Source of the DNA: Hydrogenobacter hydrogenophilus
GTDB taxonomy: Bacteria > Aquificota > Aquificia > Aquificales > Aquificaceae
Direction: 5' to 3'
Assembly (NCBI RefSeq): GCF_900215655.1
Contig: NZ_OBEN01000011.1
Location: 1 to 49,932 of the forward strand
Length of the DNA: 49,932 nt
This document shows positions 29,864 through 38,894 of this stretch, in pieces. The notes under the pieces were generated by a model. It saw only the letters and a list, made by a program, of their open reading frames with translations. It made no database searches and was not told the DNA's origin. The position numbers and the translations under genes were made by a program. Every line of letters starts with the position of its first letter. The stretch's first letter is position 1.

Positions 29864-31054
29864 ATGGACCTTCACACAGTTTTTCTTCATCTTGCGCTAA
29901 TTCTTTTTCTTGGTCGCATCGTGGGAGATACTTTTTCCAGACTTGGCATACCTTCAGTTATAGGCGAGATACTCGTAGGGATACTTTTAGGCAAAAGTGC
30001 GTTGGGTATCATAGAGCCTAACGAGATTATAAAACTTCTTGCAGAGATAGGCGTGATACTTTTGCTTTTTAATGTGGGTTTGGAAGCTGACTTACAGAGG
30101 CTAAAACAGGTAGGTATTTTTGCCTTTCTTGTTGCCTTTGTAGGAGCTTTTTTACCTATGGCTCTAGGAACCATCATCTCTTATTACTTTTTAAACCTTC
30201 CTCTACTGACCAGTCTTTTCATAGGGGGAACACTAACCGCAACCAGCATAGGTATAACCGTAAAAGTGCTTGAAGAACTTGGTAAGATGAAGGAACGGTT
30301 TGCTCAGATAGTGCTTGGTGCTGCGGTGCTTGATGATGTATTAGGTGTGGTTCTCCTTGCAGGACTTTACGAGTTCTCAAAAGGAGGTGTAGTAAAACTT
30401 GATGCTACAACCACACTGATGCTTTACATAACCACATTTTTTATACTTTCTCCCATACTTGCGCAAACATTGGCAAAGATTATACAGACTTTATCGGTGT
30501 TTCTTCGTACAGAAGACTTTATACCACCTGCAGTATTATCCCTTATCTTCCTCTTTGCCTTTTTGGCACATAAAGTAGGCTCTCCAGAGATACTGGGAGC
30601 TTTTACCGCAGGCCTTGCTCTCTCAAGAAGTTTCTCTTTACCTTTTGCTCTTCTTCCAAAAACTGATGAGAAATTGACTCACAAAATAGAGCAGACCATC
30701 ACACCCTTGGTGTGGATACTAACACCCATATTTTTCGTCTATGTGGGACTTGAGATGAACCTAAGAGTCATAAACCTTAGCTCTTATATGTTTTGGCTTA
30801 TGTCTTTCCTTATACTTATGGTAGCAGTTGCAGGTAAAGTCCTTAGTGGTTTTATAGTCAAGGGAAGTTTAAGGGAAAGGCTTCTTGTAGGATTTTCCAT
30901 GCTACCCAGAGGTGAGGTGGGTCTTATATTCGCAGAGCTTGGAAGGAAGTCTGGCGCTTTTGATCCACTTGTTTATGCCATGACAGTATTTGTGATAGGA
31001 ATAACCACCTTCCTTTCCCCTGTTGCCCTCAAGGTTTTACTGAGAATTTCTTAA
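29864..31054 (+). CDS. CPA2-family cation/proton antiporter
   Basis: 396 aa, an integral membrane protein with about 12 hydrophobic segments and no cytoplasmic RCK/TrkA domain, so nearer to NapA/GerN-like Na+/H+ antiporters than to full KefB. Typical features are GRIVGDTFSRLGIPSVIGEILVGILLG near the N terminus, the membrane-embedded acidic segment AAVLDDVLGVVLL, and MLPRGEVGLIFAELG near the C terminus. It follows prfA by 3 nt. Confidence 0.88.
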   Translation: MDLHTVFLHLALILFLGRIVGDTFSRLGIPSVIGEILVGILLGKSALGIIEPNEIIKLLAEIGVILLLFNVGLEADLQRLKQVGIFAFLVAFVGAFLPMALGTIISYYFLNLPLLTSLFIGGTLTATSIGITVKVLEELGKMKERFAQIVLGAAVLDDVLGVVLLAGLYEFSKGGVVKLDATTTLMLYITTFFILSPILAQTLAKIIQTLSVFLRTEDFIPPAVLSLIFLFAFLAHKVGSPEILGAFTAGLALSRSFSLPFALLPKTDEKLTHKIEQTITPLVWILTPIFFVYVGLEMNLRVINLSSYMFWLMSFLILMVAVAGKVLSGFIVKGSLRERLLVGFSMLPRGEVGLIFAELGRKSGAFDPLVYAMTVFVIGITTFLSPVALKVLLRIS

Positions 31055-31118
31055 ACCCATCTTCACAAAAGTTTTATATTTTATACTTTTATATTTCCGA
31101 AAAAGTGGAGGTTTCGTT

Positions 31119-32873
31119 ATGACAAGGAAAGGAGCGGACATAGTTATAGAAGTTCTGAAAGAGGAAGGTGTTGAGTACATATTTGGACACCCCGGTGGTG
31201 CCATAATGGAGGTCTACGATGCTCTCTACAGAGACGGAGGCATAAAGCACATACTTACAAGGCATGAACAGGGCGCAGGACACATGGCAGAAGGTTACGC
31301 AAAAGCTACAGGAAAAGTAGGTGTTGCCATGTCCACATCAGGTCCGGGTGCCACCAATTTGGTGACCGCAATAGCAGATGCTTATATGGACTCTGTTCCG
31401 GTGGTTTTTATCACAGGACAGGTGCCTACGCATCTTATAGGAAACGATGCCTTTCAGGAGGTGGATATAGTAGGTATCACAAGACCCATAACTAAGCATA
31501 ACTTTTTAGTAAAGAGGATAGAGGACCTTCCTTTGATACTGCGCCAAGCCTTTTACATAGCAAGGACAGGAAGACCAGGACCAGTGCTTGTAGATATACC
31601 CAAAGACATCACCCAAAAGCTCTCTGATGTAAAAATTCCCTCCTTAGATGAAGTAAAGAACTCTCTGCCAGGCTACAAACCCCACACAGAAGGTAATCCC
31701 CAACAGATAAAGAAAGCAGCAAAGCTCATCATGTCCGCAAAAAGACCCGTTCTCTATGTGGGAGGTGGTGCGGTTCATTCAGAGGCTCAAAAAGAACTTG
31801 TGGAGCTCGCAGAGCTTATGAAAATACCCGTTACTACCACCAACATGGGCAAGGGTGCTTTCCCAGAGCTACATCCTCTGGCACTTCACATGCTTGGTAT
31901 GCACGGCACATACTACGCTAACATGGCGGTTTATAACTGTGATCTTCTTATTGCGGTGGGTGCAAGGTTTGATGACAGAGTCACAGGAAAAATAGAGGAG
32001 TTTGCTCCTCAGGCGAGTATCATACACATAGACATAGACCCTGCATCCATATCCAAGAACATAGTGGTGGATGTTCCCATAGTAGGTGATGTGAAGGTAG
32101 TCCTCAGAAAGCTCATTGAAGAGATAAAAAAAGAAGGTGCCAAGATCCTATTCCCAGAAGAGAGACAAAAGTGGATAGAGCAGATAGAAAAGTGGAAAAA
32201 GCTACACCCCCTCACTTACAGAAACTCTGATAAAGTCATAAAACCCCAGTATGTTATTGAAGAAATATGGAAAGCTACCAAAGGAGATGCCATTATAGCC
32301 ACAGGCGTGGGACAGCATCAGATGTGGGCTGCCATGTTCTACAAGTATTCATTCCCAAGACAGTTTATAAACTCGGGTGGTTTGGGAACTATGGGTTTTG
32401 GTCTTCCTGCAGGTATAGGTGCTAAGATAGGAAGACCAGAAAAAGAGGTTTTTGTGATAGACGGTGATGGTTCTTTTATGATGACTATGCAGGAGCTCAT
32501 AACTGCGGTGCAGTACAAAGTGCCTGTAAAGATAGCTATAATAAATAACGGATACTTGGGGATGGTACGTCAGTGGCAGGAACTTTTTTACGAAAAGCGC
32601 TATTCAGAAGTAGACCTTAGCATACAACCTGATTTTGTAAAACTTGCAGAAGCATGCGGTGCGGTAGGCTTTAGGGCGGAAAAACCCAAGGAAGTGAGAG
32701 AGATAATTGAGGAAGCTATGAAGATCCAAGACAAACCTGTACTTCTTGACTTTCATGTAGACAGAGAAGAAAATGTCCTTCCTATGGTTCCGGCGGGCAA
32801 GTCTTACAGGGAGATGATCCTCGAAGATGGGAAGAAGAGCGTTGATGCAGACACCATGTACCTTGTAGGGTAA
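31119..32873 (+). CDS. ilvB: Acetolactate synthase large subunit
   Basis: ThDP enzyme for the first step of valine, leucine and isoleucine synthesis. 584 aa with the catalytic Glu in TRHEQGAGHMAEG, the FAD-like middle domain, and the ThDP-Mg motif GDGSFMMTMQEL. It has an SD-like GGAGG ahead of the ATG and an AT-rich upstream region (TATATTTTATACTTTTATATT) but no leader peptide, T-box or attenuator. ilvH follows after 13 nt. Confidence 0.97.
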   Translation: MTRKGADIVIEVLKEEGVEYIFGHPGGAIMEVYDALYRDGGIKHILTRHEQGAGHMAEGYAKATGKVGVAMSTSGPGATNLVTAIADAYMDSVPVVFITGQVPTHLIGNDAFQEVDIVGITRPITKHNFLVKRIEDLPLILRQAFYIARTGRPGPVLVDIPKDITQKLSDVKIPSLDEVKNSLPGYKPHTEGNPQQIKKAAKLIMSAKRPVLYVGGGAVHSEAQKELVELAELMKIPVTTTNMGKGAFPELHPLALHMLGMHGTYYANMAVYNCDLLIAVGARFDDRVTGKIEEFAPQASIIHIDIDPASISKNIVVDVPIVGDVKVVLRKLIEEIKKEGAKILFPEERQKWIEQIEKWKKLHPLTYRNSDKVIKPQYVIEEIWKATKGDAIIATGVGQHQMWAAMFYKYSFPRQFINSGGLGTMGFGLPAGIGAKIGRPEKEVFVIDGDGSFMMTMQELITAVQYKVPVKIAIINNGYLGMVRQWQELFYEKRYSEVDLSIQPDFVKLAEACGAVGFRAEKPKEVREIIEEAMKIQDKPVLLDFHVDREENVLPMVPAGKSYREMILEDGKKSVDADTMYLVG

Positions 32874-32886
32874 GGAGGTATCTGTA

Positions 32887-33462
32887 ATGAATGAACTAAA
32901 CTCAATTAAAGCTCCCACGCCTATGCTCAGAGAGACAAAAAAAGGTAGTGTTAGAAAACACATAATAACACTGCTTGTAAGAAATGAACTTGGTGTTTTG
33001 GCAAGGATAGCCACGCTTATAGCTGGCAAGGGTTATAACATAGAAGGTCTATCAGTTGGTGAGACGCACGAAAAAGGACTCTCCCGAATGACTATAGAGG
33101 TTATAGGAGACGATGTAGTAATAGATCAAGTAGTAAAACAACTTAGAAAGCTCATAGACACTATAAAGGTAAGGGATCTAACAGATACGCCTCATATAGA
33201 GAGAGAGCTTGCTCTTATCAAGATTCACACCTCCACACCCAGAGCCAGGGACGAGGTGCTTAGGATTACCGAGATATTCAGAGGTAGGATAGTGGATGTA
33301 TCCCAAAGCACCTATACTGTTGAAATAACAGGTACAGAAGACAAGATAAACGCCTTTTTGGAACTTGTAAAACCCTTTGGCATAATGGAAATGGCAAGAA
33401 CCGGTAAGGTAGCACTAAAGAGAGAGATGGCAAACACTGAGGAGGATGCATCATGGAAGTGA
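32887..33462 (+). CDS. ilvH: Acetolactate synthase small (regulatory) subunit
   Basis: 191 aa. The N-terminal ACT domain (about 25-100: HIITLLVRNELGVLARIATLIAGKGYNIEGLSVG) binds valine and the C-terminal domain activates the large subunit. It has an extra, poorly conserved 20-residue N terminus. It overlaps pepA by 10 bp. GGAGG lies upstream of the ATG. Confidence 0.96.
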   Translation: MNELNSIKAPTPMLRETKKGSVRKHIITLLVRNELGVLARIATLIAGKGYNIEGLSVGETHEKGLSRMTIEVIGDDVVIDQVVKQLRKLIDTIKVRDLTDTPHIERELALIKIHTSTPRARDEVLRITEIFRGRIVDVSQSTYTVEITGTEDKINAFLELVKPFGIMEMARTGKVALKREMANTEEDASWK

Positions 33463-34916
33463 TTTCTTACAGGGAACCTTACGAATCTATAAAAGACCTT
33501 CCTGTTGGGATCTTTGTTTTTGAAGAAGACTTTGGGCATCTTGAGTATGCGGGAGAGTTAGCAAAAGTTATAGAAAAAATCCTCTCGGTGGAGGACTTCA
33601 AGGGTAAGGAAGACACCATAGCTAAGGTGCCTGTGTTAGATGGAGATAAGGTAAGAACTTTCTATGTAGTAGGGCTGGGCAAAAAGGACAAGGTTAGCTT
33701 TGACGATTATAGAAGGGCATCTGCTATCTTTGTTAAGAGGCTCAGAAAGGACAAAGTTCCTACCGCACACCTTTACGCAGGGGAGAACTTGGATTACAAG
33801 AGAAGCAAAGCCATAACCGAAGGGCTCTTGCTGGGAAACTACAGCTTTGACAAATATAAAACCAGCAAAGAGAACTCTTTTCGTGTAGATAAAGTGATGC
33901 TCTACGGTGGAGATAAAGAAGGTATAAGGGTAGGTACTGTTTTTGCAGATGCGCAGACCTTTGCCAGAGACTTGGTAAACGAACCTGGAAATGTAATAAA
34001 TCCCATAACACTTGCAGAGATAGCACAAAAGCTCGCTCAGGATTACGGGCTTGAATGCAAAATTTACGATGAGAAGCAGATTCAAGAGATGGGTATGCAC
34101 GCTCTTTGGAGCGTAGGTAAGGGTTCTTCCACACCTCCAAGGTTCATACACCTAACATACAAACCTCAGGGAGAGCCAAAAGACAGAATAGCTCTTGTGG
34201 GTAAGGGGCTTACCTTTGACAGCGGTGGGCTCAACATAAAGACTGGCGATTACATGAGGACTATGAAGATGGATAAGTCTGGAGCTTGCGCTGTTTTGGG
34301 TATAATGAAGGCTCTTGCTCAGCTAAAGCCTCAAATAGAAGTGCACGGTATAATTGGTGCTGCGGAAAACATGCCAAGCGGTAGCGCATACAGACCCGAT
34401 GACATCATAAAAACTATGAGCGGAAAGACCATTGAGGTGGACAACACAGACGCAGAGGGAAGGATCACACTTGCAGATGCACTTCACTACGCTTCCAACC
34501 TTAAACCCTCTTACATCATAGACATGGCAACCCTTACAGGAGCTTGCATAGTAGCTTTGGGAGAGTACACTGCGGGGCTATTTACCAACGACGATGAGTT
34601 TGGAAACAAGCTTTTTGAAATATCTAAAGAGACGGGGGAGAGACTTTGGAAACTTCCCATGGATGACAAAAAGCTAAAAGAGAAGATAAAAAAGTCCGAT
34701 GCGGACATAGTAAATACAGGTGGTAGGTACGGAGGTGCTATAACCGCAGCCATGTTCCTTGAGGAGTTTGTGGGTGAAGGTATAAAGTGGATACACCTTG
34801 ATATAGCAGGTCCTGCATACCTTAAGGAAGAGTTTGGATACTACTCAAAAGGTGCTACCGGCTTTGGCGTCAGGACTTGTCTTGAATATATCCTGAGCTT
34901 AGATAAGGGGACGTAG
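33453..34916 (+). CDS. pepA: Leucyl aminopeptidase (M17)
   Basis: A bimetallic cytosolic aminopeptidase of 487 aa. The M17 signature NTDAEGR is intact (EVDNTDAEGRITLADAL), with metal ligands also in GLTFDSGGLNIK and KMDKSGA. The start lies inside the ilvH end in another frame. The last codons and the TAG stop lie inside the 5' end of the tRNA-Ala gene. Grouping with ilvBH suggests branched-chain amino acid economy, but that is only context. Confidence 0.95.
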   Translation: MEVISYREPYESIKDLPVGIFVFEEDFGHLEYAGELAKVIEKILSVEDFKGKEDTIAKVPVLDGDKVRTFYVVGLGKKDKVSFDDYRRASAIFVKRLRKDKVPTAHLYAGENLDYKRSKAITEGLLLGNYSFDKYKTSKENSFRVDKVMLYGGDKEGIRVGTVFADAQTFARDLVNEPGNVINPITLAEIAQKLAQDYGLECKIYDEKQIQEMGMHALWSVGKGSSTPPRFIHLTYKPQGEPKDRIALVGKGLTFDSGGLNIKTGDYMRTMKMDKSGACAVLGIMKALAQLKPQIEVHGIIGAAENMPSGSAYRPDDIIKTMSGKTIEVDNTDAEGRITLADALHYASNLKPSYIIDMATLTGACIVALGEYTAGLFTNDDEFGNKLFEISKETGERLWKLPMDDKKLKEKIKKSDADIVNTGGRYGGAITAAMFLEEFVGEGIKWIHLDIAGPAYLKEEFGYYSKGATGFGVRTCLEYILSLDKGT

Positions 34917-34978
34917 CTCAGCGGGAGAGCGCCTGCATCGCAAGCAGGAGGTCGGGGGTTCAAATCCCCTCGTCTCCA
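34907..34978 (+). tRNA. tRNA-Ala (anticodon CGC)
   Basis: A full cloverleaf. The acceptor GGGGACG pairs with CGTCTCC (one G-U). The D-arm region is TAGCTCAGCGGGAGAGC. The anticodon stem CCTGC/GCAGG encloses loop ATCGCAA, anticodon CGC (reads GCG). The T-arm is CGGGGGTTCAAATCCCC. CCA is not encoded. The pepA stop TAG is tRNA bases 8-10, and the nadC stop on the other strand lies in the T-arm. Confidence 0.97.
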
Positions 34979-35832
34979 CACCTTTCTATCTTCATGCTCA
35001 TATCAATCCATTTTGCAGAATGAGTTATAAAACCGCATGATATGTAATTGACTCCTTCTATTGCATACTCCTTTATGTTCTCGGGCGTTATGTTGCCAGA
35101 AACTTCCACTTTGACTTTACCCTTTACCAATTCCACTGCTCTTCTGACATCCTTTGGGCTAAAATTATCAAGCATAACCACATCTACCTCACAGCTCAGA
35201 GCTTCTGAGAGTTCTTCTAAACTCTCTACCTCCACCTCTACTCTATAGGCCGGTCCTACCATCTGCTTTACTCTTCTTACCGCCTCCCTTAAGCTACCTG
35301 CAACCTTTTTGTGGTTATCCTTTATTAAAACCATGTCATACAGTCCGAAGCGATGGTTTTTACCACCACCTACTTTTACCGCGTACTTTTCAAAGTACCT
35401 AAAACCGGGTGTAGTCTTCCTTGTATCCAAGAGCTCAATGTTTGTACCTTTAAGCTCTTTAACTATCTTATTGGTCAGTGTGGCTATCCCACTTAACCTC
35501 TGAAGTATGTTTAAAGCGGTTCTTTCCCCCTTCAACAGGACCTCTGCAGGACCTTCAAGGGTCATTAGAGTTTCTCCTTTTTGAAAGCTCTCTCCGTCAG
35601 TTTTTGCATAAATAACTTTAACATCTCCGAGAAGTTCAAAAACCCTTATAGCAAAAGGCATTCCAGCAAGCATACCCTCCTCTTTGGCTTTTATGGTACC
35701 TATAGCCTTTTCTCCTCTACACACACCCTCTGTAGTTATGTCACCTGTGGCTATGTCTTCCTTAAGAAAGTTTTTTAGCAGTTCTTCCGCAAAGTGTTCT
35801 GGCATGTACAACCCATGAAAATTATAGCTCAC
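34960..35832 (-). CDS. nadC: Nicotinate-nucleotide pyrophosphorylase (carboxylating)
   Basis: Quinolinate phosphoribosyltransferase of NAD synthesis. 290 aa from a GTG that overlaps the preceding stop as GTGA; an ATG 9 codons in (35805) is an alternative start. Family motifs are LKEDIATGDITTE, ERTALNILQRLSGIAT, DTRKTTPGFR, KVGGGKNHRFGLYDMVLIKDNH and the C-terminal EVSGNI. Its last six codons and stop lie inside the tRNA-Ala gene on the opposite strand. Confidence 0.95.
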   Translation of the reverse strand: MSYNFHGLYMPEHFAEELLKNFLKEDIATGDITTEGVCRGEKAIGTIKAKEEGMLAGMPFAIRVFELLGDVKVIYAKTDGESFQKGETLMTLEGPAEVLLKGERTALNILQRLSGIATLTNKIVKELKGTNIELLDTRKTTPGFRYFEKYAVKVGGGKNHRFGLYDMVLIKDNHKKVAGSLREAVRRVKQMVGPAYRVEVEVESLEELSEALSCEVDVVMLDNFSPKDVRRAVELVKGKVKVEVSGNITPENIKEYAIEGVNYISCGFITHSAKWIDMSMKIERCGDEGI

Positions 35833-36479
35833 ACAAACAGACTTATCACTAAAGAGGGAACCATGTTGAGCAGTTTAACCTTTTCCAAAAGTCCGAATAT
35901 CTTAGCAGATGTGAGTATTATAAGCCCACCTCCTATAAAGAGTGTGTTTGCCATAGAGCTTTGGGAAATAAAACCGCCCAAGTAAAAAGCAAGAAGGGTT
36001 AGCGTGCCCTGAAAGACTAAAACAAAAAGAGCTGAGAAAGCTACGCCCTTTCCCATAGAAGAAGCTAAGATGATAGAAGAAAAACCGTCCATAAAAGCCT
36101 TAGAGAGTAAAAGACTACTATCTGCTTTTGAGCCTTCTAAAATGCACCCTAAAAGTGTCATGGGTCCTACAGTGAAAAGCAAAGAAGCAGTTATGAAACC
36201 TTTCGTGGATTCACTACCTTTTAAAAGTCTATGAAGCCTCTCTTCTAACTTTATCCCATGTCCAAAGATGGAGCCCACCATCAGAAGAAAAAACACCTTC
36301 AGCGTTTCTGGTCTGTTTTCATAAAGGAGCTTTATTCCCAACATGAGAGTGAAAAGTCCTATGGCGTTCATAGTCCCTTCTTTAATACTGCAAGGAATAT
36401 AACGCTGTGCCTTAATACCCAAAAAAGATCCCACAACTATCAAGCTTGCGTTTACCAAAGTACCAAAGCCCGGAAACAT
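35829..36479 (-). CDS. DUF554 family membrane protein
   Basis: 216 aa with 6-7 hydrophobic segments. MFPGFGTLVNASLIVVGSFLG at the start and FMDGFSSIILASSMGKGVAFSALFVLVFQG in the middle are typical of DUF554 (YdfK-like). The function is unknown; a transport role has been suggested for the family but nothing here tests it. It overlaps nadC by 4 bp and lies 11 nt after the GT-like gene. Confidence 0.88.
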   Translation of the reverse strand: MFPGFGTLVNASLIVVGSFLGIKAQRYIPCSIKEGTMNAIGLFTLMLGIKLLYENRPETLKVFFLLMVGSIFGHGIKLEERLHRLLKGSESTKGFITASLLFTVGPMTLLGCILEGSKADSSLLLSKAFMDGFSSIILASSMGKGVAFSALFVLVFQGTLTLLAFYLGGFISQSSMANTLFIGGGLIILTSAKIFGLLEKVKLLNMVPSLVISLFV

Positions 36480-36490
36480 AAGTTTCGGTA

Positions 36491-37687
36491 TCAGGTGTTT
36501 TTACTTGCCTGATTGAGGATCTGCTCAAACACACCGAGCAAAAACTCACCCCTATCTTCAGGAGAGAACTTTTCCAAAACCTTATCCCGTAGAGACTGTC
36601 CTATAGAGAGTGCCTCATCTAAATGTTCAAGGTAGTAAAGGAGTTTTTCTTCTATGTCCGCTCTGTCAAGAGGCAGATACGTAATACACTCGCTCCCGGG
36701 TGTGAGAAAGCCAGGAAGGGTCATCCTATAATCTATAACTGGGGCACAACCCATAAAACCTACCTCAAGAGGAGTAAACCCTATGCCAGAAGGCATGTTA
36801 AAGGGAAAGCTGAGCACAGCCATGTAAGACCTGTCAAATACCTCAAGAAAGTCCTCATGAGAATCCGCATCTATAAGCTCGTGTCCTTCCATGAGCTCAC
36901 CTTGAAAATCACCAAGTATCTTCAGGTTTATACCCTCAAGAAAGCTCAGAATGTACCATCTTTTTCTAAAGGTAGCGTATATGGACACATCGTTTAGAAA
37001 GCGCAGGTACTCCTCTGGCTTTTCCCTCCTCCATTCATCTATCTGTTCTTGAAAACTCTGTTGAAACATGGAAAGTATATACTCAGAGGCAACAAAAACA
37101 GGCACTTCTGGATTTCTAAACATAAACTCGCCCACTTCAAAAAACAGAGGTACAGCGTATTGGGGAAGGGTATCTACAACTTGACGAGCGATTATCTGTG
37201 GGTCTACCACTGGACCAACAAAAACTGTTTGTATGTCCTTATCACCACTTGGATGCTTCATACTCTTTTGGTCCAAGAAGGGGGTTATGTAAAAGAGCCC
37301 TTTGTTTATACCAAGCAGTTTCAAGCTATCTGCGTATTTCAGATCACACACTACCGGAAGGAAGTTGTTTGCGTGTCTAATCTCAAGCAATATGGGAAAG
37401 TACAAAAGAGGGTCATCAGTAAAGATGCTTACATGCACAAACCCAAAAGCGTCACACATGGGTACCTTGTTCTGCTCCTGTTGTCCTACTATCATACCCG
37501 TTGAGTTTATATCCATAGAAAAGGTGGGGGAGAACTCAAGAATGTCGTTGATGGTCCTTTGTACATCTTCATGATCAAGTTCAAACTCCCTAACCTCTAC
37601 ACCTTTACTTCTAAAGTAATCAAGCAAAGAAAGTATGTGTCTGTTTACTCCCTTTTCGTTTCCCGTTTTCAAAAAGGCTAATTTCAT
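36491..37687 (-). CDS. Glycosyltransferase-like protein (CgeB/GT-B type)
   Basis: 398 aa. The N terminus (MKLAFLKTGNEKGVNRHILSLLDYFRSKGV) looks like a GT-B fold. The C-terminal part resembles CgeB-like glycosyltransferases: VSIYATFRKRWYILSFL, DRSYMAVLSFPFNMPSGIGFTPLEVGFMGCAPVIDYRMTLP with a late Glu for nucleotide-sugar binding, and a helical end. The acceptor is unknown. It could modify pili, flagellin or surface glycans, since it is divergent from gspF. Confidence 0.72.
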   Translation of the reverse strand: MKLAFLKTGNEKGVNRHILSLLDYFRSKGVEVREFELDHEDVQRTINDILEFSPTFSMDINSTGMIVGQQEQNKVPMCDAFGFVHVSIFTDDPLLYFPILLEIRHANNFLPVVCDLKYADSLKLLGINKGLFYITPFLDQKSMKHPSGDKDIQTVFVGPVVDPQIIARQVVDTLPQYAVPLFFEVGEFMFRNPEVPVFVASEYILSMFQQSFQEQIDEWRREKPEEYLRFLNDVSIYATFRKRWYILSFLEGINLKILGDFQGELMEGHELIDADSHEDFLEVFDRSYMAVLSFPFNMPSGIGFTPLEVGFMGCAPVIDYRMTLPGFLTPGSECITYLPLDRADIEEKLLYYLEHLDEALSIGQSLRDKVLEKFSPEDRGEFLLGVFEQILNQASKNT

Positions 37688-37696
37688 GGTTAAAAG

Positions 37697-37716
37697 ATTA
37701 TACTACAGTGTATAAT
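37697..37716. promoter_or_regulatory. Back-to-back -10 boxes, GT-like gene and gspF
   Basis: ATTATA (37697-37702, TATAAT on the minus strand) and TATAAT (37711-37716, plus) face away from each other with 8 bp between. They lie 9 nt and 11 nt from their start codons (37687 and 37728), predicting very short leaders. Confidence 0.55.
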
Positions 37717-37727
37717 ACTTTGGAAAG

Positions 37728-38894
37728 ATGATTTTTTCGTACAAAGGCCTTTACAAGGGAAGTCTTGTGGAAGGACTTCTCGAAGCGGAAAATAAAGCTT
37801 CCGCACTCTCTAAGCTCAAGGCTCAGGGTATAAAAGTCCTGAGCTTAAAAGAGGTAAGCTCAAAAGCTTCACGCATAGATACTAAGTTCTTAGAGAGGTT
37901 TACTTCAAACCTTTTTCAACTTTTAAAGTCTGGTCTTACGGTAGATAAAGCCATCTTATTTATAGCAGAGAGGGAGAAAAAGCACCATGAGAAGCTCCTG
38001 AAAGTTTACGAAGAGATAAGGTCTGGAAGTACTCTCAGTATGGCTCTTCGTCTTTCCAATCTGTTCCCAGACTTTTACGTGCAGATGATAAGATCTGCAG
38101 AAGAGAGCGGAAGCCTTGAAGAGACTTTGAGCCTGATCCTTGACTTTATAAAGGAGGAGAATGAACTAAAAAGTAGTATTCTTACCGCCATGATATACCC
38201 TTCCTTTGTTTTTGGTGTCTCTGTTTTTTCTCTGCTTGTAATATCTTCTTATGTGGTACCTAAGTTCAAGCTTGTATTTCAGAGTACGGACATAAAGCTT
38301 CCTTTGCTTACGAGGCTCATGTTCTCTCTAACCGATGCCATAAACTACATCATAATAGGTGCGCTCATCTCCCTTCTTATCTTGTTCGCATACTTAAGGT
38401 ACGCTATCAAGATAAGAAAACACAGGTTAAGGTTAGAAAGCATCCTTTACAAAATACCCTTTTTGGGAAAGCTCCTTTTAGACACGGAGATCATAAGAAC
38501 CTTTCAGACCCTTTACACTCTTGTTAAAGGTGGTGTAGCACTAAACCATGCTCTTGAACTCGCAACTGATGTGCCCACAACTCTCAGAATGAGAGATGCT
38601 ATCAAAGCTATACACAGCGACGTGGTAAAGGGAGCATCTCTTTCTAAAGCCATGAAGCTACGCTCGGTGTTTCCTGAGATGGTCATAGAGATAGTTTCAG
38701 TAGGAGAGCAAACGGGCGAGCTTACGGGTGCCTTTTACCAAATATACACCACTTACAACGAAGAGTTTAAAGCTTCGGTGAAAAGGTTCATAAGCTTGTT
38801 GGAACCTGCCATTATCCTCATAATGGGCTTGGTGGTAGGTCTGATAGTCTTTTCCATGATCCTCGCTGTCTTTAGTCTTTCGGAGGGACTCTGA
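37728..38894 (+). CDS. gspF: Type II secretion inner-membrane platform protein GspF
   Basis: 388 aa of the GspF/PilC family. Two repeated T2SF domains are visible, each ending in membrane helices (TAMIYPSFVFGVSVFSLLVISSYVVPKF and LLEPAIILIMGLVVGLIVFSMIL), plus a short N-terminal domain (MIFSYKGLYKGSLVEG). It could belong to type II secretion with the pseudopilins at 20.3-21.5 kb or to a type IV pilus. The next gene overlaps as TGATG. Confidence 0.93.
   Translation: MIFSYKGLYKGSLVEGLLEAENKASALSKLKAQGIKVLSLKEVSSKASRIDTKFLERFTSNLFQLLKSGLTVDKAILFIAEREKKHHEKLLKVYEEIRSGSTLSMALRLSNLFPDFYVQMIRSAEESGSLEETLSLILDFIKEENELKSSILTAMIYPSFVFGVSVFSLLVISSYVVPKFKLVFQSTDIKLPLLTRLMFSLTDAINYIIIGALISLLILFAYLRYAIKIRKHRLRLESILYKIPFLGKLLLDTEIIRTFQTLYTLVKGGVALNHALELATDVPTTLRMRDAIKAIHSDVVKGASLSKAMKLRSVFPEMVIEIVSVGEQTGELTGAFYQIYTTYNEEFKASVKRFISLLEPAIILIMGLVVGLIVFSMILAVFSLSEGL

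Noticed and set aside
31055-31118. Attenuator, leader peptide or T-box before ilvB
   Set aside because: The 64-bp gap is AT-rich with no Leu/Val/Ile-rich short ORF and no terminator hairpin.
33636-34151. 171-aa and 126-aa minus-strand ORFs inside pepA
   Set aside because: They are antisense shadows of a conserved gene, with no family resemblance or ribosome site.
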